Positions 18,403 to 26,847 of a stretch of 64,000 nucleotides of DNA are shown in pieces. Source of the stretch: Paenarthrobacter nicotinovorans (GTDB taxonomy: Bacteria > Actinomycetota > Actinomycetes > Actinomycetales > Micrococcaceae); contig NZ_SZVS01000003.1 of assembly GCF_007670255.1 (NCBI RefSeq), positions 310,001 through 374,000 on the forward strand, written 5' to 3'. The first letter of the stretch is position 1; every line of letters starts with the position of its first letter. The position numbers and the translations under genes were made by a program. Below the pieces are notes generated by a model. The model was not told where the DNA came from. It worked only from the letters and a program-made list of their open reading frames with translations, and searched no databases.

Positions 18403-19179
18403 ATGCGTATCGCCCGGTTTGTAGTTGATTCTGATCCCCTTTACGGCGTTGTCGAAGGCGAGCCCGGCAGTGAGGAAATCACTGTCATCAACGGTGACCC
18501 TTTCTTCAACGGCGTTGAACGTACCCACGTGAAGCACAAGCTGGAAGACGTTCGGCTCCTGGCCCCGATTATTCCGCGCAGCAAGGTCATTGGTGTTGGC
18601 CGCAACTTCGCAGAGCACGCCGCGGAACTCGGCAATGAAGTCCCGCAGCAGCCGTTGCTTTTCCTCAAGCCGAACACCTCTGTGATCGGTCCGAACGATC
18701 CCATCGTCCTTCCCGAGTTCTCGGAGGAAGTCTCCTTCGAAGCAGAGCTCTGCGTCGTGATCGGCCGGATTTGCAAAGACGTTGCGGAAGATCGCGTGGA
18801 CGACGTCATCTTCGGCTACACCTGCGGCAACGACCTCACGGCCCGCGACGTGCAGAAGACGGACCTCCAATGGGCACGCGCCAAGGGCTTCGACACCTCG
18901 GCACCCCTTGGGCCGTGGATCGAAACAGAGCTCGACCACGAGGACCTCTCCATCCAGGGCCGGCTGAACGGCGAGATCCGCCAGGACGGCAGCACCAACC
19001 AGATGATCCGCGGCGTCCGCGAGCTCGTGTCGATCGTCTCGCACGCATTCACGCTGCTCCCCGGAGACGTCATCATGACCGGAACCCCGGCCGGCGTCGG
19101 GCTTGTCAGCGAAGGCGACCGCTTCGAGGTCGAGATCGAAGGCATCGGACGCCTGTCCAACCCGGTCGTCCGCCGCTAG
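18403..19179 (+). CDS. fumarylacetoacetate hydrolase (FAH) family protein
   Basis: 258 residues, the size of small FAH-domain enzymes such as acylpyruvases and oxaloacetate decarboxylases rather than the large tyrosine-pathway FAH. Visible features are VIGVGRNFAEHAAELG, the acidic metal ligands in EVSFEAELCVVIG, GNDLTARDVQ and the C-terminal MTGTPAGVG. The physiological substrate is not determinable; a 2-oxo acid C-C hydrolase or decarboxylase is likely. An FAH-family gene next to gltX is a recurring actinobacterial arrangement. Confidence 0.88.
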   Translation: MRIARFVVDSDPLYGVVEGEPGSEEITVINGDPFFNGVERTHVKHKLEDVRLLAPIIPRSKVIGVGRNFAEHAAELGNEVPQQPLLFLKPNTSVIGPNDPIVLPEFSEEVSFEAELCVVIGRICKDVAEDRVDDVIFGYTCGNDLTARDVQKTDLQWARAKGFDTSAPLGPWIETELDHEDLSIQGRLNGEIRQDGSTNQMIRGVRELVSIVSHAFTLLPGDVIMTGTPAGVGLVSEGDRFEVEIEGIGRLSNPVVRR

Positions 19180-19197
19180 GCGGAACACGGCCAAAGC

Positions 19198-19246
19198 ACG
19201 ACGGCGGCAGTCACCTTTTCGCAAGGAAGGCGACTGCCGCCGTCGT
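19198..19246. terminator. hairpin between FAH gene and gltX
   Basis: A 20-bp inverted repeat, ACGACGGCGGCAGTCACCTT at 19198-19217 with 19227-19246, has one mismatch and a 9-nt loop. It is a sequence relative of the hairpin after ilvE and likewise has no T-tract. Confidence 0.68.
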
Positions 19247-19299
19247 CCGCATTAATCCGGGAAACTGAGTCGGTGCCAAGCGGTAAAGTTGGAACTACT

Positions 19300-20820
19300 A
19301 TGACTACTGCTTCTGCGTCGAACGCTGCCTCCAGCGCCATCCCTGCCGTCAACGCCGAGACCCCGGTCCGCGTCCGTTTTTGCCCTTCACCTACGGGTAC
19401 CCCGCACGTTGGCCTGATCCGCACAGCCCTGTTCAACTGGGCCTATGCACGCCACACCGGCGGCAAGTTGATCTTCCGCATCGAGGACACGGACTCTGCC
19501 CGCGACAGCGAGGAGAGCTACCACCAGTTGCTCGATGCCCTGAAGTGGCTCGGCATCAACTGGGATGAGGGTGTGGAAGTCGGCGGTCCGCATGAGCCGT
19601 ACCGCCAGTCGCAGCGCGGCGATATCTATCAGGACGTCATCGCCAAGCTCAAGGCCGGGGGACATGTCTACGAGTCGTACTCCACGCCGGATGAGATCGA
19701 AGCCCGCCACAGGGCTGCAGGCCGCGATCCCAAGCTGGGCTACGACGGTTTCGACCGCCACCTCACCGAGGAGCAGCTCGCCCAGTTCAAGGCCGAAGGC
19801 AGGGAAGCTGTCCTGCGCCTCCGGATGCCGGATGAGGACCTGACGTTCAACGATCTCGTTCGGGGTGAAATCACGTTCAAGGCCGGTTCAGTACCCGACT
19901 TCGCAGTGGTCCGGGCCAACGGCGCTCCGCTGTACACCTTGGTGAACCCCGTGGATGATGCGCTGATGGGCATCACCCATGTCCTGCGCGGCGAGGACCT
20001 GCTGAGCTCCACCCCGCGCCAGATCGCACTGTACCGTGCGCTCTACGCTATCGGTGTCGCCGAATACATGCCGGAGTTCGGCCACTTGCCGTACGTGATG
20101 GGCCAGGGCAACAAGAAACTCTCGAAGCGCGATCCCGAGTCCAGCTTGTTCCTGCACCGCGAACGTGGCTTCATCCCCGAGGGCCTCCTCAACTACCTCT
20201 CGCTTCTGGGCTGGTCCCTCAGCGCTGACGAGGACATCTTCACGGTGGAGCAGCTCGTGGCCAACTTCGACATCCACGATGTCCTCGGCAACCCTGCCCG
20301 TTTCGACCTCAAGAAGGCCGAGGCCATCAACGGAACCCACGTCCGCATGCTTGCACCCGAGGACTTCAAGGAGCGGCTCGTTCCTTACCTCCGCGCTGCC
20401 GGTTTCGTTGGCGAGATCCTCACTCCACGGCAGGAGGAGATTCTTGCCGAGGCGGCACCGCTGGTCCAGGAGCGCATCACCTTGCTCGGCGAGGCTCCCG
20501 AGATGCTTGCCTTCCTTTTCAAAGCAGACGACGCCATCGACATCGCAGACGACGCCCGAAAGGGCCTGCCTGCCAACCTCGAAGAAGTTCTCGACGCGGC
20601 GCTGGCCGCTTTGGAGCCCATTGAGGAATGGACTGCGGAGAACATCCAGACCGCGCTGAAGCAGGCGCTGGTGGAAGATCTGGGCATCAAGCCCCGCGCT
20701 GCCTTCGGACCTGTGCGCACGGCGATCTCGGGCCGCCGGATTTCCCCGCCGCTGTTCGAGTCCATGGTGATCCTGGGCAAGGATTCCTCCTTGGCCCGCG
20801 TTCGCGCTTTCCGCGGCTAG
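19300..20820 (+). CDS. gltX: glutamyl-tRNA synthetase
   Basis: 506 residues, class I synthetase. It has the HIGH-like [19 protein letters not shown] near the N-terminus and the KMSKS-like KLSKRDPES. It charges tRNA-Glu; if the organism uses the amidotransferase route it would also mischarge tRNA-Gln. ATG 19300 gives [11 protein letters not shown]; the in-frame GTG 19273 adds nine residues without support. A -10-like TAAAGT (19284-19289) sits 10 bp before the ATG, implying a very short leader. The genes for tRNA-Gln and tRNA-Glu follow within about 1.2 kb. Confidence 0.95.
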   Translation: MTTASASNAASSAIPAVNAETPVRVRFCPSPTGTPHVGLIRTALFNWAYARHTGGKLIFRIEDTDSARDSEESYHQLLDALKWLGINWDEGVEVGGPHEPYRQSQRGDIYQDVIAKLKAGGHVYESYSTPDEIEARHRAAGRDPKLGYDGFDRHLTEEQLAQFKAEGREAVLRLRMPDEDLTFNDLVRGEITFKAGSVPDFAVVRANGAPLYTLVNPVDDALMGITHVLRGEDLLSSTPRQIALYRALYAIGVAEYMPEFGHLPYVMGQGNKKLSKRDPESSLFLHRERGFIPEGLLNYLSLLGWSLSADEDIFTVEQLVANFDIHDVLGNPARFDLKKAEAINGTHVRMLAPEDFKERLVPYLRAAGFVGEILTPRQEEILAEAAPLVQERITLLGEAPEMLAFLFKADDAIDIADDARKGLPANLEEVLDAALAALEPIEEWTAENIQTALKQALVEDLGIKPRAAFGPVRTAISGRRISPPLFESMVILGKDSSLARVRAFRG

Positions 20821-20834
20821 GAGCAGCACCCGTC

Positions 20835-21563
20835 ATGGCTATTGCAACTTCCTTTGGCACCATCCGCGGTGTCCTCTTCGACATCGATGACACCTTGGTG
20901 GACCTTGAGTACGCCATGACGACCGCGTTGCGTGACGTCAGCGAACATCTCCTGCCCGGCCTGGACCAGGCCGGGTGGGTAAAGTTCGGCCGCATCTTCA
21001 CGCATGAGACCACGCATTTTTACGACCGCTACCTGGCTGGCGAGCTGACCTTCAACGAGCAGAGGCTGCTCCGCGGACGCGCTGCTTTGGGGCACTTCGG
21101 CGTCGAGCTCGAGGACGGCGAGGAGTCCCAAGCCTGGGTGGCCGAGTACCACAAACGCCAAACGGCCTACGTCAGGGCTTTCAACGACGTGGAAGAAGTG
21201 CTCGATGCCCTGGATGCGGCCGGCGTCCCTTATGGTGCGGTGAGCAACAACGTCCACGACTACCAGCGTGCAAAGTTGGACGGCGCCGGCTTGGAACGGA
21301 TCAGGATCCTGGTCGGAACCGACACCGTGGGTGTCGCCAAGCCGGATCCTGCGATTTACCTGGAGGGTGTACGCCTTCTGGGCACCACGCCGGGGGAGAC
21401 CCTCTACGTAGGCGATAACCGCTTGCTCGACGCCGATGGCGCGACGGCGGCCGGCTTGGTGGGCGTGTGGCTCAACAGGGTGGGTGAAGAGGTAGCCGGG
21501 TTCAGTGGCCGCCAAGTGGATTCGCTCCGGCAGCTCCTTGCCACGGCCCCGGCGGCCACCTGA
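20835..21563 (+). CDS. HAD-superfamily hydrolase
   Basis: 242 residues. HAD motif I is FDIDDTLVD (nucleophile Asp16, acid/base Asp18); motif II is in GAVSNN, motif III is the Lys of KPDPAIY, and motif IV is YVGDNRLLDADGA. The alpha-helical cap lies between motifs I and II, which makes it a subfamily I (phosphoglycolate phosphatase/haloacid dehalogenase-like) enzyme. The substrate is unknown. ATG 20835 is 14 bp after the gltX stop, so it is probably co-transcribed with gltX. The open frame back into gltX is a shadow. Confidence 0.88.
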   Translation: MAIATSFGTIRGVLFDIDDTLVDLEYAMTTALRDVSEHLLPGLDQAGWVKFGRIFTHETTHFYDRYLAGELTFNEQRLLRGRAALGHFGVELEDGEESQAWVAEYHKRQTAYVRAFNDVEEVLDALDAAGVPYGAVSNNVHDYQRAKLDGAGLERIRILVGTDTVGVAKPDPAIYLEGVRLLGTTPGETLYVGDNRLLDADGATAAGLVGVWLNRVGEEVAGFSGRQVDSLRQLLATAPAAT

Positions 21564-21596
21564 TTTTGCATGTGATGCAGGTAACGCCTTACGGAT

Positions 21597-21625
21597 TTGT
21601 GCAGGTGGCAAGACTCCGGTAGAGT
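21597..21625 (+). promoter_or_regulatory. promoter for the tRNA-Gln/tRNA-Glu pair
   Basis: TTGTGC (21597-21602), 17 bp, TAGAGT (21620-21625) is a near-consensus housekeeping promoter located about 70 bp before the first tRNA. Confidence 0.6.
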
Positions 21626-21701
21626 CATTACTCGTGCTGAGGGGCACGGAGGGAAAAGCCAAGGGAAACCGGGGCGAGGAACTCCGGTCCGAAAGTCACT
21701 T

Positions 21702-21773
21702 TGGGATATGGTGTAATTGGCAACACTACGGTTTCTGGTACCGTCATTCTAGGTTCGAGTCCTGGTATCCCAG
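21702..21773 (+). tRNA. tRNA-Gln (anticodon CTG)
   Basis: 72 nt. The acceptor arms TGGGATA and TATCCCA pair, with G as the discriminator base. The anticodon stem ACGGT/ACCGT encloses the loop TTCTGGT, giving anticodon CTG (reads CAG). The T arm contains GGTTCGAGTCC. CCA is not encoded. It lies 128 bp before tRNA-Glu. Confidence 0.95.
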
Positions 21774-21901
21774 CTCTGAAAATCCGCGTAAACACGCTGG
21801 AAATTCGGAAGTTCCAAGCCGCGAAAGCGATTTGGAACAGAGCTGAAAGTATGAAATACTCATTCAGCTTGATCGCCGGAAACGGTGATAAGAAAGTGCA
21901 A

Positions 21902-21974
21902 GGCCCCATCGTATAGCGGCCTAGTACGCCGCCCTCTCACGGCGGTAACGCGGGTTCGAATCCCGCTGGGGTCA
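21902..21974 (+). tRNA. tRNA-Glu (anticodon CTC)
   Basis: 73 nt. The acceptor stem GGCCCCA pairs with TGGGGTC (one G-T), with discriminator A. The anticodon stem CCGCC/GGCGG encloses CTCTCAC, giving anticodon CTC (reads GAG). The T loop is GGTTCGAATCC. CCA is not encoded. A strong terminator follows after 9 bp. Confidence 0.96.
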
Positions 21975-21983
21975 CAAGCAAAA

Positions 21984-22017
21984 CCCCCGGAACGCATGTT
22001 CCGGGGGATTTCTTTTT
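21984..22017 (+). terminator. intrinsic terminator after tRNA-Glu
   Basis: CCCCCGGAAC (21984-21993) and GTTCCGGGGG (21998-22007) form a perfect 10-bp stem with a GCAT loop, followed by ATTTCTTTTT. This is the clearest classical terminator in the window. Confidence 0.92.
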
Positions 22018-22038
22018 GCCCTTTGCGCCTGCCCGCCG

Positions 22039-22066
22039 TTGGTATGGCGTGCCGGACTGGCATGAT
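22039..22066 (+). promoter_or_regulatory. putative promoter of the GTPase pair
   Basis: TTGGTA (22039-22044), 16 bp, CATGAT (22061-22066), then six bases before GTG 22073. The spacing suits a leaderless transcript and supports GTG 22073 over the upstream TTG at 22016, which lies in the tRNA terminator. Confidence 0.45.
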
Positions 22067-22072
22067 GATGCT

Positions 22073-23866
22073 GTGACTGCACACGAAGACCCGTCAGCCT
22101 CCCGGGCCAGCCCCGAGCCGCGCGTTGCCCCGCAAGGGGTGGCCGCTGCCGTCGAGACGTTGGAAGCTGCCCGGGCCGAACTCGCGGCCACCGCTCTTCC
22201 TTTGGCAGTGCCCGAAGCGCAGGAAGCCCGCCAGTGGATCCGGGACTCGTTGGCCCAGCTGGACGACTACATCATTCCCCGCTACCGCAGCCTGGATGCC
22301 CCGCTGCTGGCCGTCGTCGGTGGTTCAACCGGCGCAGGCAAGTCCACGCTGGTCAACGCCCTGGTGGGCTTTCCTGTGACCCGTGCGGGTGCGATCAGAC
22401 CTACAACCCGCCAGCCGATCCTCCTCCATCACCCCGAGGACGCAGAGTGGTTCGAAGGGCAACGGATACTGCCCGGCCTGCAGCGGATCCGCGGGACGGT
22501 GTCGTCGGTTCCCGTCCCGGCCAACCAGGCAGGCGCGGCTCCCGACCCGCAAGCGATCACGTCGTTGGTGCTGGCTGCGCATGACACGGTACCCCAAGGC
22601 ATAGCGCTCCTGGACGCGCCAGATGTGGACTCCATCTCAGACGACAACCGCCGGCTCGCCGGTCAACTGCTGGCAGCAGCTGACCTGTGGATCTTTGTCA
22701 CCACCGCCAACCGCTATGCCGACGCCGTTCCGTGGCGGCTGCTCGTGGACGCGGCTTCGCGGGACATCACCGTAGCCGTGGTCCTGGACCGCGTGCCCGC
22801 GGCGGCCGAGGAGGAAGTGAGAACCGATCTTCAAGCAATGTTGGACCGACAAGGACTCGGCCAGGCAAAGCTCTTTGTCGTGCGGGAGAGTGCCTTGGAC
22901 GGGTTGGGCATGCTCCCGGCGGAATCGGTGGAACCCCTGCGGATATGGCTCGGAGCCTTGGCTGCCAACGCGGCCGGCCGCGCCGACGTCGCCCGCCGGA
23001 CACTCAACGGCGCCGTGAAAGCGGTAGGTCACCGGCTGGAAGGCATTGCTGCCGCCGCCAGCGCACAGGAAGCTGCGGCACGTGACCTCGGGCGTTTGTG
23101 CGAGGAGGAATATGAACACGCGCTGGCCCGCATCCTGGACGCCACGAAAGACGGGGCACTCCTGCGCGGCGAAGTCCTGGCCCGGTGGCAGGACTTCGTG
23201 GGAACGGGGGAGTTCTTCCGGAGCCTCGAACAGAACATCGGACGCATGAGGGACCGGATGGGCGCTTTCTTCCGCGGCGAACCGGCTCCAGCCGTGAAGG
23301 TGGAGACCGCAATCGAAACAGGGCTCCAGGCCGTGATCCTGGACGAAGCTGCGAACGCGGCCGAAAACGTTGACAGGCGTTGGCGTTCGGATCCTGCGGG
23401 CCGCCAGCTATTAGGTACCGATGACCTGTCGGGCACAAGTGAGGGATTTGATACTAAGGCGGCCGCTGCAATTCGTACGTGGCAGGAGGGCCTGATGGAG
23501 ATGATCCGCACACAAGGCCAAGGTAAACGGACCCAGGCGAGGTGGTTGTCCTTCGGCGTCAACGGACTGGGTGCCGCGCTCATGGTCGTCGTGTTCTCGA
23601 TGACGGCCGGACTGAGCGGACTGGAAATTGGCATCGCGGGTGGAACGGCCGTGGTCGGCCAGAAGCTGCTGGAAGCAGTGTTCGGCGAGGACGCGGTCCG
23701 TCGTCTGGCCCAGCAGGCAAGGCAGGATCTGCACACGCAGTGCCAGCGCCTCCTGGATGAAGAGCGGCAGCGCTTCCTCAGCAGGATCGAGGCTGCCCCG
23801 ACAGGCTCCGGCGTTGACCTGCTCAGGCATGCCACGGCGCTCGGCCGACTGGCAGGGGCCGCATGA
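22073..23866 (+). CDS. dynamin-like membrane GTPase, first of pair
   Basis: 597 residues. The GTPase domain has a P-loop GGSTGAGKST (about 82-91), a switch-II-like LDAPDVDS (about 178) and threonine-rich RPTTRQP (G2 candidate). A long, mostly helical alanine/arginine-rich stalk follows, then a hydrophobic hairpin at about 492-530 (GLGAALMVVVFSMTAGLSGL...GIAGGTAVV) and a helical end. This layout resembles bacterial dynamin-like proteins, which remodel or protect membranes and in Streptomyces support sporulation septation as a DynA/DynB pair. The equivalence is inferred. GTG 22073 was chosen from the promoter spacing. It overlaps the next gene by 4 bp. Confidence 0.8.
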   Translation: MTAHEDPSASRASPEPRVAPQGVAAAVETLEAARAELAATALPLAVPEAQEARQWIRDSLAQLDDYIIPRYRSLDAPLLAVVGGSTGAGKSTLVNALVGFPVTRAGAIRPTTRQPILLHHPEDAEWFEGQRILPGLQRIRGTVSSVPVPANQAGAAPDPQAITSLVLAAHDTVPQGIALLDAPDVDSISDDNRRLAGQLLAAADLWIFVTTANRYADAVPWRLLVDAASRDITVAVVLDRVPAAAEEEVRTDLQAMLDRQGLGQAKLFVVRESALDGLGMLPAESVEPLRIWLGALAANAAGRADVARRTLNGAVKAVGHRLEGIAAAASAQEAAARDLGRLCEEEYEHALARILDATKDGALLRGEVLARWQDFVGTGEFFRSLEQNIGRMRDRMGAFFRGEPAPAVKVETAIETGLQAVILDEAANAAENVDRRWRSDPAGRQLLGTDDLSGTSEGFDTKAAAAIRTWQEGLMEMIRTQGQGKRTQARWLSFGVNGLGAALMVVVFSMTAGLSGLEIGIAGGTAVVGQKLLEAVFGEDAVRRLAQQARQDLHTQCQRLLDEERQRFLSRIEAAPTGSGVDLLRHATALGRLAGAA

Positions 23867-25482
23867 GCCGCCACAGCCAGGTCCGTGAATCGTCCCAGTT
23901 ACAGCGAAAGCTCGAAGCCTTGAACACCGCCCGCGAGCTCGCCGAGGGTGTCCTTCCGGATCAGGTGCTCCACTCCGTCTATGACGTCCTGGAACGGGCG
24001 GCATCGCGGCGTTCATTGTCGGCGGGGCATACCGTAGTGGGCTTCTTCGGTGCCACCGGCAGTGGAAAGTCATCGTTGTTCAACGCAGTCTCCGGCAGTG
24101 ATGTGGCCACTGCCGCTGCGCGCAGGCCAACGACGTCGGAGCCTCTGGCGGGCATCTGGGGCGAAGAGGGCAGCGGCCCGCTGCTGGATTGGCTGGAAGT
24201 GAAGGAGCGTCACGTGTTGCAGGCGGTGCCGGGGTTCGCCGACGACGACGCCGGGCTGGTGCTCCTTGATTTGCCGGACTTCGATTCGACCCGACTGGAA
24301 AACCGGGAGATTGTCCAGCGGATGGTCGGGATGGTGGATGTCCTGGTGTGGGTCCTGGACCCGCAGAAGTATGCTGATGCAGCGGTGCACAACGGGTTTC
24401 TCCGACCGATGGCCTCCCACGGCGCTGTCACCTTGGTCGTGTTGAACCAGATGGACAAGCTCAGCGCCCCGGATGCTGCCGCAGTCATGGAGTCGTTGAA
24501 GGGGATCCTTGCCCGCGATGGTCTGGAGAAGGTCCGCGTCATGGGTGCGTCAGCCCTGACGGGCGACGGCGTACCAACCGTCCGCGCTGCCATCAGGAAC
24601 GTCGTGGTCCAGCGGGCCGCCACCACACAGCGTCTGGCCGCCGATGTCGCCACGGCTGCCGCCGGATTGAGCGAGGTGTCCGGCGACGGGGAAGCGAAGG
24701 GCATCACCAGTGGCGCCAAGTCCCGCCTGGCCCAGGAGTTGGCGACGGCGGCCAACGTGCCAGTGGTGGTGGACGCGGTCCAGCGTTCTTTCCGGAGGGA
24801 ATCGGCGCGCAGGACGGGGTGGCCTGTGACGCGATGGTTGCTGCGGTTCCGGTCCGACCCCCTGCGGAGGCTGAACCTTGGGCGAAGCGACACCAAGCCC
24901 GAGTTGAGCCGGACGTCCTTGCCGCCTGCCGGCGCGCCGCAGCGTGCGCGGTCCGATGCGGCTGTCAGGGATTTCGCCGATGAGGCATCAGCTGGTGCTC
25001 CCGGTCCCTGGCGCGCAGCAATCCGTGCAGCTGCACGGGAAGGGCGCGATCAGCTGCCGGATGCGCTGGACCAAGCCATCGCTGGAACGGACCTGAAAAC
25101 CGCGAAACGACCCTTGTGGTGGATGCTGTTCAATACGCTGCAGTGGATTGCGCTCCTGCTGGCGGTAGGAGGCCTTGGCTGGCTCGGTGTCCTGGCGGCC
25201 CTTGGCTACTTCCAAATGCCTGTGCCGGAGGTGCCCCGGACCGAAGGGTGGCCGTGGCCAACGCTCATGGTTGCCGGGGGAGTCGCGCTGGGCGTGCTGT
25301 TGGCCATCCTTGGTCGTGTTCTGGGTGGCTGGGCGGCCCGGGCCAGGGCGGCGGGGGCGGCGAAGCGGTTGAGGGCAGCGGTTGCGGTGGTGGCCGAGCG
25401 AAGGATCGTGGAACCGGTTGATGTTGAAGTCACGCGGTTGAGGGCCTTCAACGCTGCCCTGAAGGCTGCCCGGACGAATTAG
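23863..25482 (+). CDS. dynamin-like/YfjP-family membrane GTPase, second of pair
   Basis: 539 residues. P-loop FFGATGSGKSSLFNAV at about 59-74, G2 candidate RRPTTSEP, G3-like LDLPDFDS (about 134), G4 LNQMDK (about 193). Two membrane segments lie near the C-terminus (about 418-450 and 466-491), separated by a short proline-rich loop, followed by an arginine-rich helical tail. It starts on the ATGA overlap with the first GTPase gene, so the two are made together and are likely to form a heteromeric complex. Its stop overlaps the convergent DUF1697 gene by 4 bp. Confidence 0.82.
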   Translation: MSRHSQVRESSQLQRKLEALNTARELAEGVLPDQVLHSVYDVLERAASRRSLSAGHTVVGFFGATGSGKSSLFNAVSGSDVATAAARRPTTSEPLAGIWGEEGSGPLLDWLEVKERHVLQAVPGFADDDAGLVLLDLPDFDSTRLENREIVQRMVGMVDVLVWVLDPQKYADAAVHNGFLRPMASHGAVTLVVLNQMDKLSAPDAAAVMESLKGILARDGLEKVRVMGASALTGDGVPTVRAAIRNVVVQRAATTQRLAADVATAAAGLSEVSGDGEAKGITSGAKSRLAQELATAANVPVVVDAVQRSFRRESARRTGWPVTRWLLRFRSDPLRRLNLGRSDTKPELSRTSLPPAGAPQRARSDAAVRDFADEASAGAPGPWRAAIRAAAREGRDQLPDALDQAIAGTDLKTAKRPLWWMLFNTLQWIALLLAVGGLGWLGVLAALGYFQMPVPEVPRTEGWPWPTLMVAGGVALGVLLAILGRVLGGWAARARAAGAAKRLRAAVAVVAERRIVEPVDVEVTRLRAFNAALKAARTN

Positions 25483-26015
25483 AGGGCTGCGGCGGCGTCG
25501 CTGACTTTGACCAGGGTACGGAGGTTCCGGGTAGTGGTGCTTGCCTTGTACCGCGGTTTGGATGACAGCTTGCTGAACGGGCTGTCCAACGTCCCGCCGG
25601 CAGGAGCCAACCAGGCCATTGCCTCCGGTCCCAGGCGTGTTTGTTCCACGCCATCCAAGGTTTTGCCGGCCTCGAAGAGCTCATCGAGCATTGCACTGTC
25701 AGAAGCCAACGTGACGTAGCTGTGCGTGGACTTGTCATCGGCCGGGTAGGGGCATGCCTCAACCAGCCGGGCCACGCGATCCGCTGTCAGGACCACCACC
25801 CAGGCGTCATAGCCAAAGGACTCACGGAGGCACTTCTCGAATTGTGCCTTGACGTCCTTGGCGGTGAGTTCGCTTTGCAGCACGACGTTTCCGCTGGCCA
25901 GCAGGGTCTTGACCTTGGAGAACGGGTAGTCCTGGAGGGCGCCCTTGAGATCGGCCATCTTGATATTGATGCCGCCCACATTGATTCCGCGCAGGAATAC
26001 GGCGTAGCTGTCCAT
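25479..26015 (-). CDS. DUF1697 domain protein
   Basis: 178 residues, full length for the family. The N-terminus YAVFLRGINVGGINIKMADL and the block LLASGNVVLQSE are DUF1697 hallmarks. The biochemical role is unknown. It starts 2 bp downstream of the IclR-type regulator stop on the same strand, so it is probably the second gene of that transcript. It converges on the second GTPase gene with a 4-bp overlap of stop codons (shared TTAG). Confidence 0.88.
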   Translation of the reverse strand: MDSYAVFLRGINVGGINIKMADLKGALQDYPFSKVKTLLASGNVVLQSELTAKDVKAQFEKCLRESFGYDAWVVVLTADRVARLVEACPYPADDKSTHSYVTLASDSAMLDELFEAGKTLDGVEQTRLGPEAMAWLAPAGGTLDSPFSKLSSKPRYKASTTTRNLRTLVKVSDAAAAL

Positions 26016-26017
26016 GA

Positions 26018-26737
26018 CTAGTCGTTGTTCTTCCGCAACGCCTCAGTCAGGACCCGCGCAGCGTTGCAGACGACTTCGGCATGCAGGCGGCCGGGCTGGC
26101 GGGTGAGTCGTTCGATGGGACCCGAAATCGATACGGCGGCGATCACCCGCCCGGAAGGGCCGCGCACGGGTGCCGAGACCGAGGCGACCCCCGGCTCGCG
26201 TTCGCCGAGGCTCTGACCCCAGCCCCGGCGTCGTACTCCTGCCAGGACGGTCGGCGTGAACCGCGCGTTCTGCAACCCTTCAAGGAGGCGGTCGTGGTCC
26301 TCCCACGCCAGCAGCACCTGGGCTGCCGAGCCGGCCTTCATGGACAACTGGGTGCCCACCGGAATGGTGTCGCGGAGGCCGATGGGACGTTCCGCTGATG
26401 CCACGCAAACGCGCCAGTCGCCTTGGCGGCGGAAGATCTGGGCGCTCTCTCCGGTCGCGTCACGGAGCTGGATGAGTACGGGGCCGGCGGAGGCGATCAG
26501 GCGGTCTTCGCCGGCGGCGGAGGCCAGCTCAACGAGGCGGCTTCCCAGGACGAAGCGTCCTTGGATGTCGCGGCTTACCAGGCGGTGGTGGACCAGGGCC
26601 AGGGCGAGGCGGTGAACCGTGGGTCGGGCGAGTCCGGTGGCTGCTACGAGCTGCGCAAGTGTCGTTGGTCCGGCCTCGAGGGCATCAAGCACTTGGGCCG
26701 CTTTATCAATGACACCGACTCCACTAGAATTGTCCAT
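26018..26737 (-). CDS. ltbR: IclR-family transcriptional regulator, LtbR/NdgR type
   Basis: 239 residues. An N-terminal winged helix (VIDKAAQVLDALEAGPTTLAQL...GLARPTVHRLALAL) is followed by the IclR effector domain. It is divergent from leuCD, the position of LtbR in Corynebacterium and NdgR in Streptomyces, which control leucine and tryptophan or wider amino-acid genes. ATG 26737 gives MDNSSGVGVIDKA; the extension to 26860 would run across the operator region into the leuC leader and is rejected. The DUF1697 gene follows at once. The symbol is by synteny and family, not by a tested function. Confidence 0.88.
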   Translation of the reverse strand: MDNSSGVGVIDKAAQVLDALEAGPTTLAQLVAATGLARPTVHRLALALVHHRLVSRDIQGRFVLGSRLVELASAAGEDRLIASAGPVLIQLRDATGESAQIFRRQGDWRVCVASAERPIGLRDTIPVGTQLSMKAGSAAQVLLAWEDHDRLLEGLQNARFTPTVLAGVRRRGWGQSLGEREPGVASVSAPVRGPSGRVIAAVSISGPIERLTRQPGRLHAEVVCNAARVLTEALRKNND

Positions 26738-26742
26738 GTAAT

Positions 26743-26767
26743 GATATTGCCGTCTCAATATCTGAGA
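26743..26767. promoter_or_regulatory. overlapping palindromes in the ltbR-leuC gap
   Basis: Two perfect inverted repeats overlap: GATATTG-N6-CAATATC (26743-26762) and TCTCA-ATATC-TGAGA (26753-26767). They begin 6 bp from the regulator start and lie 81 bp from the leuC start. They are the best operator candidate for autoregulation and control of leuCD. Confidence 0.6.
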
Positions 26768-26847
26768 TGCAAGTTGTTTCGCTGGCCTATTTTGCAGCGG
26801 TGCTGCTTCAGTGGATGTAGAACAACCAACAGTGAAGGGAGTAGGCC

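Noticed and set aside
22016..22072. Upstream TTG start for the first GTPase
   Set aside because: It lies in the T-tract of the tRNA-Glu terminator, and a promoter-like pair lies between it and GTG 22073.
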